17,073 nucleotides of DNA, from assembly GCA_016926575.1 (NCBI GenBank), contig JAFGOJ010000151.1:1-17073 (forward strand). Reading direction: 5' to 3'. Positions 1 to 6,507 of the stretch are shown piece by piece. The first letter of the stretch is position 1. Each line of letters starts with the position of its first letter. This stretch comes from Anaerolineae bacterium. GTDB lineage: Bacteria > Chloroflexota > Anaerolineae > B4-G1 > DUEL01. Both the position numbers and the translations under genes were made by a program. Below the pieces are notes generated by a model. The model saw only the letters and a list, made by a program, of their open reading frames with translations. It was not told the DNA's origin and made no database searches.

Positions 1-53
1 CCCGCGCAAGCGGGAATCCAGTTGGCGCACGGATGGATGCCCGCTTGCGCGGG
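1..53. repeat. Long imperfect inverted repeat at left edge
   Basis: Bases 1-20 pair with 34-53 (20-bp stem, one A/C mismatch) around a 13-base loop. The core is CCCGCGCAAGCGGG facing CCCGCTTGCGCGGG. It lies upstream of the beta-CASP gene and may end a gene to the left or be a dispersed palindrome. There is no T-run after it on the plus strand. Its left part may be cut by the window edge. Confidence 0.6.
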
Positions 54-70
54 CATGACGATCGGGTGCG

Positions 71-79
71 TGCTATTTT
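71..79 (+). promoter_or_regulatory. Possible extended -10 promoter of the beta-CASP gene
   Basis: TGCTATTTT matches the TGnTATAAT extended -10 pattern at four of six hexamer positions plus the TG. It would start transcription about 20 bases before the ATG at 105. No convincing -35 is visible, so this is a weak call. Confidence 0.25.
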
Positions 80-104
80 CGAAGTAGCTTAAAGGGGACC
101 AAAG

Positions 105-1517
105 ATGAACATCCAATTTTTCGGCGCGACGCAGACCGTCACCGGGTCGCAGCACTTGCTCACGGTCAATGGCAGCCGCATCTTGCTCGAATGCGGCTTG
201 TTCCAGGGCAAGCGGCAGGAAAGTTTCGAGCGTAACCGCACCCTGCCCTTCGATGCTGCTTCGGTAGACGCGATGGTCCTCTCCCACGCCCACATCGACC
301 ACTCCGGCAACATCCCCAACCTGGTGCGCAGCGGTTTCGAAGGTCCCATCTACTGCACCTTCGCCACGCGTGACCTGTGCTCGGCGATGCTGCGGGACTC
401 GGCCTACATCCAGGAGCAGGACGTGGCCTACGTTAACCGCAAGCGCGAGCAGAAGGGCGAACCGCCGGTCGAGCCGATCTACACCCATGCCGACGCCGTC
501 GCCAGCCTGAAGCATTTCGTCAGCGTCGGCTACGATCGGCCGTTCCCCGTCGCCCCCGGCGTCACCGGCACCCTCCTCGACGCCGGGCACATCCTGGGGT
601 CGGCTATCGTCCTCTTGGACATCGAAGAGCACGGCCAGAAGACGCGCCTGCTCTTCACCGGCGACCTGGGCCGCCACAACCTGCCCATCCTGCGCGATCC
701 CACGCCTGCCCCGCCCGCCGACGTCTTGATCACCGAATCGACCTACGGCAACCGCCTGCACGACGCTCCACAATCCGCCGAGTCCCGCCTGCGCAGGCTA
801 GTCGTAGAGACTTGTGCGGCGGGTGGCAAGGTCGTCATCCCTGCCTTCACCGTCGGACGCACGCAAGAAATCGTCTACAGCCTTCACCGCCTCAGCCTGG
901 CGCGCCAGATTCCCGAGGTGCCCATCTTCGTCGACAGCCCGCTGGCCGTGGACGTGACCGAAGTCTTCCGCCTCCATCCTGAGTGCTACGATGAAGAGTT
1001 GCAGGCGTTCATCGACCAGAAGCGCCACCCTGACCCCTTCGGCTTCGAGCGGCTGCGCTACATCCGCAGCGTGACGGAGTCGAAGGCACTGAACGACTTG
1101 GACGGGCCGGCGGTGATCATCAGCGCGTCGGGAATGTGCGAGGCCGGGCGTATCCAGCACCACCTCAAGCACACGATCTGGGATCCGCGCAACGCGGTGT
1201 TGATCGTAAGCTGGCAGGCCCCACACACCCTGGGGCGGCGGCTGGTGGAGAGGCAAGACGAAGTGCGTATCTTCGGCGACATCGTTCCGCTGAACGCGCG
1301 GGTAGAGGTGATCAACGGCTACAGCGCCCACGCCGACCGGAACGGCCTGCTCGATTGGGCCCAACCGATCCTGCCGGACCTCAAGCAAGTCTTCATCGTC
1401 CACGGTGACCCCGAACCGGCCGCCGCCCTGGCCGAAGGGCTGCGCGAGGCCGGGGCGGCCCAGGTGAGCGTGCCGCAATGGGGGGATACCTACCCCCTCG
1501 CCACTATGGACGCGTAG
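105..1517 (+). CDS. MBL-fold/beta-CASP RNA-processing hydrolase
   Basis: A 470-residue enzyme of the metallo-beta-lactamase superfamily with a beta-CASP insert and C-terminal RNA-specificity region, the bacterial branch related to CPSF73/YSH1 and to Thermus TTHA0252-type RNases. Members are zinc-dependent cytoplasmic ribonucleases. Visible motifs are HAHIDH at residues 61-66, the metal ligand His162 in DAGHILGSA, Asp187 in GDLGR, the beta-CASP segments ESTYGNR, PAFTVGRTQE and SASGMCEAGR, and the C-terminal GYSAHAD and FIVHGD. All metal ligands appear intact and length is normal for the family. The ATG at 105 follows AAAGGGGACC. It stands alone on the plus strand and converges on the cohesin-protein cluster. 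The family call is firm; the RNA substrate and endo/exo mode are unknown. Confidence 0.93.
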   Translation: MNIQFFGATQTVTGSQHLLTVNGSRILLECGLFQGKRQESFERNRTLPFDAASVDAMVLSHAHIDHSGNIPNLVRSGFEGPIYCTFATRDLCSAMLRDSAYIQEQDVAYVNRKREQKGEPPVEPIYTHADAVASLKHFVSVGYDRPFPVAPGVTGTLLDAGHILGSAIVLLDIEEHGQKTRLLFTGDLGRHNLPILRDPTPAPPADVLITESTYGNRLHDAPQSAESRLRRLVVETCAAGGKVVIPAFTVGRTQEIVYSLHRLSLARQIPEVPIFVDSPLAVDVTEVFRLHPECYDEELQAFIDQKRHPDPFGFERLRYIRSVTESKALNDLDGPAVIISASGMCEAGRIQHHLKHTIWDPRNAVLIVSWQAPHTLGRRLVERQDEVRIFGDIVPLNARVEVINGYSAHADRNGLLDWAQPILPDLKQVFIVHGDPEPAAALAEGLREAGAAQVSVPQWGDTYPLATMDA

Positions 1518-1597
1518 ACCCCACCATCGCCGCGCTCATCACCAACGAACGAAAATGTAGGGCGGACTGCCAACGAGGAGGTGCCCGGCCCCCCGCC

Positions 1598-1627
1598 GTT
1601 CCGCCGGGTCTCCTGACCGGGCGAAAC
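1598..1627. repeat. Decayed hairpin related to 11264-11293
   Basis: GTTCCGCCGGGTC and GACCGGGCGAAAC pair with two mismatches around TCCT. The same arms occur, perfectly paired, at 11264-11293 around AAGA. It sits between the convergent genes ending at 1517 and 1690. Confidence 0.5.
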
Positions 1628-1631
1628 AAAA

Positions 1632-1674
1632 GGTGGTGGTAGGCGCGCGATCCAATCGCGCGCCTACCACCACC
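1632..1674. terminator. Perfect 20-bp-stem hairpin between convergent genes
   Basis: Arms GGTGGTGGTAGGCGCGCGAT and its exact reverse complement surround the loop CCA. It lies 16 bases after the stop of the LysM/cohesin gene and after the plus-strand beta-CASP gene, so it can serve both as an end signal. No T-run follows, so it may instead be an mRNA 3' stabiliser or a dispersed palindrome. Nearly the same arms recur at 11128-11168. Confidence 0.55.
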
Positions 1675-1689
1675 GGAACGAGGCCAAGG

Positions 1690-3177
1690 TCACGGAATGC
1701 ACAACACCTGCCCGGCCTGAACGTAGTTCAGGTTGTAGATGTGATTGGCCTCGGCGATCTGCCACATACTTACCCCATACCGCAGCGAGATGCGGAACAG
1801 GTTCTCCCCCCACTGTACCGTGTGGTACAGGCGGCAGGTCGGTGTGACCGGACCGCCGTTGAACTGCCGCACGGCGACCGGGCCGGGCGGCACGTGGCTC
1901 CACGGCATGTTGGGAATTGCCAGGCGGGTGTTGGGATAGATCAAGCTCGGGTTGAGAATGTGGTTGCAGGTGGCGATGGCGTAGGGATAGACGGCGTAAG
2001 CCCGTCCGATGGCATAGAGCGTTTCGCCGGGCCGCACGACGTGATAGCCTCGCACGTCGCCACAGTTGTAGGTTGAAGGGGGCGTCGGCGTTGCCGTAGG
2101 CGTTGCGGTGGGCGTGCCGGACGGCGTCGCAGTGGGCGTGGCCGTAGGCGTGGGCGTCTCCGTCGTGGCGCTCACCACGACCGACAGGTTCTGCGTCGTG
2201 ACGGCCAGCGCGTCCCCGTTCGGACTGGAAGCCAGGGCGCTCTCGAACGTCAGCACGTGCGTCCCGGCCGATATAGCGCTGACCGTGAGCGTCGCCAGAT
2301 CGCACGACCCATCGACCGGCGTGCCGGGCGCTTGGAGGCTGGCCGCGTAGTCGACGCGGTTGCCATCGACCAACGCCTGGGCCACCAGGTCCGCCACGCA
2401 CGGCCCCGGCGTGATCGCCGTCACGTCGATGCCGCTGCCGTGGGTCAGATGCGCCTCGACACCGTAGAGGTTGTCGGCTCCGGTCACTCGCAACGTCACC
2501 ACAGCCGTCTCCCCAACATTCAAGACGAGGGTCTGAGGCACAAGCGAGAGCAACGCCACCCCCGGCTGGGTAGTAGGGGCGAGAGTGGGGGTGGGGGTAG
2601 ACGTCGGCGTCGGGGTCGAGGTTGGGGGGACGGGGGTGTTCGTCACAGTAGAGGGAACCGTCACCTGCCCGCCTTGGGCAGAGTGCGCAATAGGGTTCGC
2701 GTCGAAGTCGGCCAGGATCACCTGTGTGAAGTTGAGCGACGATGTCCCCGACGCCCGCCCACGGAACGTGACTGTCACCACAGTGCCGCTGCCGTTGACC
2801 GGCGGCGAGGGCGGCATCTGGCTGAAAGCCACATCGATGAAGCCGCCGCTCTGGTCCACTTCGTTCACCGCGACGAAGTCGGCGCTGACGAACGACCCCA
2901 GACCCACCTGCACGCCGGCAGCGCCCGAGTCCGCATCCACCACCTCCACCAGCGCCGGATCGAAACTCAAATGGATCTCCACCCCGAAAAGGTTAGAGAC
3001 GTTCTCGACCACCACGTTCACCGTGACAGTCTCTCCCACCGCCACCTGGGCAGCAGCCGGGTCCAGGCGGACCACCGTCGACCCCTGGGCCAGCGTCCAT
3101 CCCGGCAAGACCAGCGCAAGGATGAGGCCTGCCAGACACAGGTAGCGGACGACGCGCTGCATATGTCTATGGTTCAT
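1690..3177 (-). CDS. Secreted protein: two cohesin-like domains plus two LysM domains
   Basis: A 495-residue exported protein. Residues 1-30 form a signal peptide with likely cleavage after TLA. A cohesin domain spans about 33-175, a Thr/Pro linker 176-205, a second diverged cohesin-like domain 206-336, a second Thr/Pro linker 337-368, and two LysM repeats about 378-422 and 450-495. LysM modules bind N-acetylglucosamine polymers such as peptidoglycan, so this is a candidate wall-bound receptor for dockerins or similar partners (inference). The start at 3177 is chosen because GGAGGT lies 7 bases before it and a signal peptide follows; a longer frame upstream to 3507 runs through the inserted repeat and lacks these signs. 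The first cohesin is very close to that of the neighbour at 3167-3976 (shared NEVD and NGSG motifs), indicating duplication. Ligand specificity is unknown. Confidence 0.88.
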   Translation of the reverse strand: MNHRHMQRVVRYLCLAGLILALVLPGWTLAQGSTVVRLDPAAAQVAVGETVTVNVVVENVSNLFGVEIHLSFDPALVEVVDADSGAAGVQVGLGSFVSADFVAVNEVDQSGGFIDVAFSQMPPSPPVNGSGTVVTVTFRGRASGTSSLNFTQVILADFDANPIAHSAQGGQVTVPSTVTNTPVPPTSTPTPTSTPTPTLAPTTQPGVALLSLVPQTLVLNVGETAVVTLRVTGADNLYGVEAHLTHGSGIDVTAITPGPCVADLVAQALVDGNRVDYAASLQAPGTPVDGSCDLATLTVSAISAGTHVLTFESALASSPNGDALAVTTQNLSVVVSATTETPTPTATPTATPSGTPTATPTATPTPPSTYNCGDVRGYHVVRPGETLYAIGRAYAVYPYAIATCNHILNPSLIYPNTRLAIPNMPWSHVPPGPVAVRQFNGGPVTPTCRLYHTVQWGENLFRISLRYGVSMWQIAEANHIYNLNYVQAGQVLCIP

Positions 3178-3976
3178 TGTGTCTACCTCCATTCTTAGTC
3201 GATAGTAACTGCTCAGCGTGCGCTTCGCAGTTGCTTTTCCTGCCGCGAAAAGGGGTAGTGGGGGTTTTGCGGGCGGCTTCGCCGCCCGCAAAACCCCCGT
3301 CTTTCCCCTTCGACGCGCCCAGCCGGTAACTGCCAGGCGTACAGCCTGAGCAGTTACAGTCGATAGTGAGTTGTCGCCTGCGGGAGCGCAGGCAGAGCGC
3401 AACCGCGCCCAACGAGACCGCGCCCAGGGGCAGGCAGCTTGTCGTGGAGGGCGCTGCTTCGTCGGCCGGAACGTCATCGGTCTCAAGAATCGGTATGGGC
3501 AGCCCATCGGGATCGGCCAGCAGCACGTCCTGGAGCACCAGGGCCACCGGTTCGCCTCCCGTCACCGCCCGCAGGGTGATCACTGCCAGGCGGCCGCTGC
3601 CGTTCGCCGGTGCGTTGGGTGGCATGCGCGCCACGGCGTAGTTGATGACCCCCGAACTCACGTCGACTTCGTTCTGCGCCACGAGATCCGCCGCCAGGAA
3701 GTCGCCGTCGGCGATCTGGACGCCATCCGTCTGCGGATCGGCATCCACGACCTCTACGACGGCCGGGTCGAATGCCAGGTGCACCTCCGCCCCGGCCAGG
3801 TCCACAACGTCATACACCAGGACGCTGAACTCGGCGGTCTCGCCGGCGTTCAAGTCCAGCACCGGCGGGTCGAGCCGCACACTGGCCCCGCCCTCGGAGG
3901 CCACGCGCAGCGGAGAGATCATTAACAGCAGGCTGCTCAGGCATAGTGCGATGTGAGTCAACGGCAGTTGGTACAT
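3167..3976 (-). CDS. Cohesin-domain protein with C-terminal anchor, 3' end altered by a repeat insertion
   Basis: The product is 269 residues: signal peptide about 1-26, one cohesin domain about 31-160, a short linker, then a hydrophobic stretch (181-196) followed by RSRRRQ, resembling a C-terminal membrane anchor or sorting signal. The first 206 residues are the ancestral protein; the last 63 come from the repeat at 3205-3357 and its flank. Removing the repeat and one target duplicate restores GAC-TAA directly after QLTID. The insertion of 161 bases shifts the frame past that stop, and the new TAG at 3167-3169 overlaps the next gene by 11 bases. The start at 3976 overlaps the upstream dockerin gene by 19 bases, suggesting translational coupling. 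A likely role is a membrane-held cohesin; whether the added tail disturbs anchoring is unknown. Confidence 0.82.
   Translation of the reverse strand: MYQLPLTHIALCLSSLLLMISPLRVASEGGASVRLDPPVLDLNAGETAEFSVLVYDVVDLAGAEVHLAFDPAVVEVVDADPQTDGVQIADGDFLAADLVAQNEVDVSSGVINYAVARMPPNAPANGSGRLAVITLRAVTGGEPVALVLQDVLLADPDGLPIPILETDDVPADEAAPSTTSCLPLGAVSLGAVALCLRSRRRQLTIDCNCSGCTPGSYRLGASKGKDGGFAGGEAARKTPTTPFRGRKSNCEAHAEQLLSTKNGGRHNEP
3185..3190 (-). promoter_or_regulatory. Ribosome binding site fixing the start at 3177
   Basis: GGAGGT on the minus strand lies 7 bases before the ATG at 3177. It supports this start over a frame open back to 3507, and shows that the repeat inserted only 14 bases upstream left the site intact. 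Confidence 0.8.
3197..3204. repeat. Target-site duplication, left copy
   Basis: AGTCGATA directly abuts the left end of the repeat at 3205 and is repeated exactly at 3358-3365. The match appears to run two bases further (GT) because the repeat itself starts with GT. Confidence 0.85.
3205..3357. mobile_element. MITE-like palindromic element, copy 1 (153 bp)
   Basis: The ends are 12-bp inverted repeats, GTAACTGCTCAG and CTGAGCAGTTAC, flanked by the 8-bp duplication AGTCGATA. It codes for nothing of its own. Four hairpins can be drawn: 3205-3234 (GTAACTGC/GCAGTTGC), 3234-3252 (CTTTTC/GAAAAG), 3260-3298 (18-bp perfect stem around TTC) and 3326-3357 (GTAACTGC-CAGGC/GCCTGAGCAGTTAC with one bulge). 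A non-autonomous element moved by a transposase elsewhere is the best reading. The transposase family cannot be named; an 8-bp duplication is compatible with several. Confidence 0.85.
3358..3365. repeat. Target-site duplication, right copy
   Basis: AGTCGATA immediately follows the right inverted repeat and matches 3197-3204 exactly. Collapsing the two copies rebuilds an uninterrupted 3' end of the cohesin gene with its TAA stop. Confidence 0.85.
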
Positions 3977-5046
3977 AGTCCGAAGTTCTCCCCCGTAATC
4001 GTCAGATCGAAAATGTCGACACGACAATCCCCATTGATGTCCGAAGCCGGCGCGGCCGGCAGGGCGGCATCCGAACCGGGACACGGCTCGTAGGGCACGA
4101 AACACGGCGCGGGCGCGCTCTCGCCGAAGTCGCGGATGATGCGCACGACGTCGTAGATGTTGATGCAGCCGTCGCCATTGACATCTCCGCCCTCCAGCGT
4201 GTGCCGGCCGATGTCCTCCACGTCCTCGTCCATCGACACCCAGTAGCACTCACTGTTGTGGTTGGCGAAACTCAAGCGGACGAAGGCCCACTCGGTCGTA
4301 CCGGCGGGCGGGGCCTCGGCCGGAAGCGCTATGCCGGGCGGGAGCGCCACATCTTCCGGCGGCACCGCGACGTGGAAAGCGCCGGAGCGGTCCGTGCAGG
4401 CGCGCGCCCAGCGGATGGGCGGCGAGGCGCTGCTGGGATAGAAGAACGCTGTGACCGCCGTGCGTTCGTGCGCCGACGTGCCCTCCCGCATGACCAGGCC
4501 CACGATGGCCGTGGTCGATGGCGGGACGTAGAGCGTGGCGCTGCCCAGCTCGCCCACGGCGATAAGGCCGCCGGCTGAATCTTCCAGCCGCACCGCGGCG
4601 GGGTCGAAAGCGATGGCGTACGTGCCGGGTGCCGCCCCTGCGCGCACGCGGAACGTGACGGCCGCGGCGACGCCCGCCCCGCTGAAAGGCAGCGCGCCGG
4701 GCGCGCGGTCGGCTGTGAAGCGCAACACGCCCCCACCCGCTTCGTTCTCCGGCGCGCAGTTCTGGGCAAAGATCGGCCCGACCTCCAGTTGGACGCCCGC
4801 GCGGCCCAGGTCGCCGTCCAACACGTCCAACACAGTGGCATCGTACGTGGCAACGAAGGCCATGCGCTCCAGATCGACCACGTCGGCCACCCACACCTCC
4901 AGGTGCACCGTCTCTCCCGACCGCACCTGGACGACATCCGGCTGGAAGGTGACGGACGCCGTCGGTGTACCGGCAACCGACGTCGGGTGGGGCAGGACCG
5001 CCAGCAGCGCGGCGGCTAAGGCTATCTGCCTGAGTAGCTTGACCAT
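3958..5046 (-). CDS. Secreted cohesin-like plus type I dockerin protein
   Basis: A 362-residue exported protein. Residues 1-26 form a signal peptide, about 28-175 a cohesin-like domain of the same type as its neighbours, about 178-283 a carboxypeptidase-regulatory-like or Ig-like beta domain, and 287-358 a type I dockerin. The dockerin has two calcium loops: DVNGDGCINIYD (all usual ligands) and DINGDCRVDIFD (Gly6 replaced by Cys). Several Cys residues flank the dockerin. Dockerins bind cohesins in a calcium-dependent way, and here both are in one chain, allowing chain-to-chain assembly. The ATG at 5046 is preceded by GGGGGCG and lies 25 bases after the upstream gene. No catalytic domain is present, so a structural or scaffold role is likely. 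Confidence 0.88.
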   Translation of the reverse strand: MVKLLRQIALAAALLAVLPHPTSVAGTPTASVTFQPDVVQVRSGETVHLEVWVADVVDLERMAFVATYDATVLDVLDGDLGRAGVQLEVGPIFAQNCAPENEAGGGVLRFTADRAPGALPFSGAGVAAAVTFRVRAGAAPGTYAIAFDPAAVRLEDSAGGLIAVGELGSATLYVPPSTTAIVGLVMREGTSAHERTAVTAFFYPSSASPPIRWARACTDRSGAFHVAVPPEDVALPPGIALPAEAPPAGTTEWAFVRLSFANHNSECYWVSMDEDVEDIGRHTLEGGDVNGDGCINIYDVVRIIRDFGESAPAPCFVPYEPCPGSDAALPAAPASDINGDCRVDIFDLTITGENFGLCTNCR

Positions 5047-5071
5047 CGTTCGCCCCCGCAGCCTGACGGCG

Positions 5072-6142
5072 CTACGGTTCCCAGTTCGTGGGGCCGCAGC
5101 GGCCGAAGTTTCCCGCCGCCATCGTCAGGTCGAGGATATTGATCGTGCCATCGTTGTTGATGTCCTCCGGGTCGCTGGCAGGCAGGCCAGACGCGCCAAA
5201 CTGGCCGATGATCGAGACGATGTCCAGGATATTGACACAGTTGTCGTGGTTCGTATCGCCGCCGCGCATGCGCGTGGTGCCGATGTCTACCGTCGTGCCG
5301 ACAACGTAGACGCTGGTCTTGCGCGAGTCGAGGTAGCCGTTGTAGGAGACCTGGACGATGTAGGTCGACCCCACCGGCACCTGCAGGCTGAAGGCCCCCG
5401 TGCCTGCGGTGGTAGTACTGGCGACCACCCCATCGTCGACGGCCAGGGCCGTCACGCTGACGCCGGCGTGGTTGGTCATCGTGCCCTGACGCACCACGGT
5501 CCCTTGGATCGTGCCCGCTTCGACGACAGAGATCGAGGGCACCGTGGTGCTGTTGATGGCGATCGGGTGCCCGTCCGCGTCCGAAAGGACCGTACCGGGC
5601 GGTTCGCCGGCGCCCACCTTTGCGATGCCAATGCCGGTCGCGCCGGCGGCCAGTCCGGCCCAGGTGATCGTGGCCACGGGGCCGCTGCCGTTCGTTACCG
5701 GGCCGGAGCCGCCCGTGTGGCTGACGGCGACGTGGACGCAGGCCATCGTGTCGCACTCAACCGGGTGCGCGATGGTCGGCACGCCGTAGAACACCTGATT
5801 CGCGCCCACGACCAGGCTGCCGTCGAAGAAACCCTGTTTGATCTGCACCTGCGTGCCATTGGCCGGATTGCCGTCGTAGTCTACCACAGAGACCACCACG
5901 CTGTCGAAGGGGATCCACAGCTCCGCGCCCATCACACCCACCTCGGGCGTCGAGCTGTTGGTGACGGAGAGAGTCACGTCGGTGGTGAAGGTCGATCCAA
6001 CAACGGCGGCCCCCGAGGTCACGTCGGTAACCGTGACGGACGTGTAGACGTTGGGGCTGGCCGCGTACGCGCGTCCAGAACCGATCCATAGTCCTGCAAG
6101 CAGAAACACAAACACCATTCCTGCGCTGATATGCCGTTTCAC
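5072..6142 (-). CDS. Secreted cohesin-like plus type I dockerin protein, first gene of the cluster
   Basis: A 356-residue exported protein starting at GTG 6142. AAGGAGGT lies 5 bases upstream and a signal peptide (cleavage near AYA) follows at once; an ATG at 6190 in the same frame lacks these signs. Residues about 30-205 form a diverged cohesin-like domain, about 210-292 a carboxypeptidase-regulatory-like beta domain, and 295-347 a type I dockerin with loops DTNHDNCVNILD and DINNDGTINILD, both with calcium ligands at positions 1, 3, 5, 9 and 12. The domain order equals the next gene, so the pair arose by duplication. The leader contains the second copy of the palindromic element, and an extended -10 lies just beyond it. 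No enzyme domain is visible; a role in extracellular assembly is an inference. Confidence 0.86.
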   Translation of the reverse strand: MKRHISAGMVFVFLLAGLWIGSGRAYAASPNVYTSVTVTDVTSGAAVVGSTFTTDVTLSVTNSSTPEVGVMGAELWIPFDSVVVSVVDYDGNPANGTQVQIKQGFFDGSLVVGANQVFYGVPTIAHPVECDTMACVHVAVSHTGGSGPVTNGSGPVATITWAGLAAGATGIGIAKVGAGEPPGTVLSDADGHPIAINSTTVPSISVVEAGTIQGTVVRQGTMTNHAGVSVTALAVDDGVVASTTTAGTGAFSLQVPVGSTYIVQVSYNGYLDSRKTSVYVVGTTVDIGTTRMRGGDTNHDNCVNILDIVSIIGQFGASGLPASDPEDINNDGTINILDLTMAAGNFGRCGPTNWEP

Positions 6143-6147
6143 TGCAC

Positions 6148-6155
6148 ACCTCCTT
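6148..6155 (-). promoter_or_regulatory. Ribosome binding site for the GTG start at 6142
   Basis: AAGGAGGT on the minus strand sits 5 bases before GTG 6142 and decides this start over the in-frame ATG at 6190. Confidence 0.8.
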
Positions 6156-6195
6156 AAGAGAATCGTACGCCACACGCGACACATCTTCATTAAGC

Positions 6196-6347
6196 GTAAC
6201 TGCTCAGCTACGCTTCGCAGTTGCCCTTCCCTGTCCGCGAAGGGGGGAAAGCGGGGGTGTCGAAAGCGGCTTCGCCGCTCTCGACACCCCCATTTTTCCT
6301 CTTTTCGGGCCGGGGTAACTGCTCAGGCGAACAGCCTGAACAGTTAC
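6196..6347. mobile_element. MITE-like palindromic element, copy 2 (152 bp)
   Basis: It has the same ends as copy 1 (GTAACTGCTCAG at left, CTGAACAGTTAC at right) and the same four-hairpin plan: 6196-6224, CCCTTC/GAAGGG at 6224-6244, an 18-bp stem with one mismatch at 6253-6291 around TTC, and 6315-6347. Stem sequences differ from copy 1 but pairing is kept. Flanks CATTAAGC and ATTATAGC do not form a clean duplication, so this copy is probably older. It fills most of the 365-base gap between the genes starting at 6142 and 6508. Confidence 0.8.
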
Positions 6348-6356
6348 ATTATAGCA
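6348..6356 (-). promoter_or_regulatory. Extended -10 promoter of the cohesin/dockerin cluster
   Basis: On the minus strand the sequence reads TGCTATAAT, a perfect TGnTATAAT extended -10, ending exactly at the right edge of the palindromic element. Transcription would begin a few bases inside the element, giving a leader of about 200 bases before GTG 6142. No good -35 is present, as is usual for extended -10 promoters. Confidence 0.55.
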
Positions 6357-6442
6357 ATCTGTTCCCTGATGCTGGGTTACAGGAATGTTACAAGTGAATT
6401 GAGTATACCACAGAACCCGCCACTTGTCTTGAGTTGATGCTG

Positions 6443-6471
6443 TTGCTTAACCGCACCGTCTGTGCTAGAAT
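6443..6471 (+). promoter_or_regulatory. Sigma-70-type promoter of the NYN-domain gene
   Basis: TTGCTT (6443-6448) and TAGAAT (6466-6471) are 17 bases apart, upstream of the ATG at 6508. It probably also serves the CoA-transferase genes, which have no separate promoter visible in the 36-base gap before them. Confidence 0.6.
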
Positions 6472-6507
6472 AACCTGCCGCGCAACCACAACCGTGAGGC
6501 ATCCGAC

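Noticed and set aside
2080..2160. Short repeated units suggestive of a tandem repeat or CRISPR-like array
   Set aside because: They encode the Thr/Pro linker of the secreted protein; the units are irregular and have no spacers. The same holds for 2575-2640.
3178..3507. Upstream extension of the LysM/cohesin gene frame to an ATG at 3507
   Set aside because: It reads through the inserted element and the upstream gene in another frame; the signal peptide and ribosome site place the start at 3177.
4535..6091. A 518-codon open frame on the plus strand
   Set aside because: It lies wholly antisense to the two dockerin genes, has low-complexity Arg/Ala/His-rich translation with no family features, and is a by-product of high GC codon use.
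6188..6355. Target-site duplication around element copy 2
   Set aside because: The flanks CATTAAGC and ATTATAGC share only part of their bases and would need an insertion to align, so a duplication is not supported.
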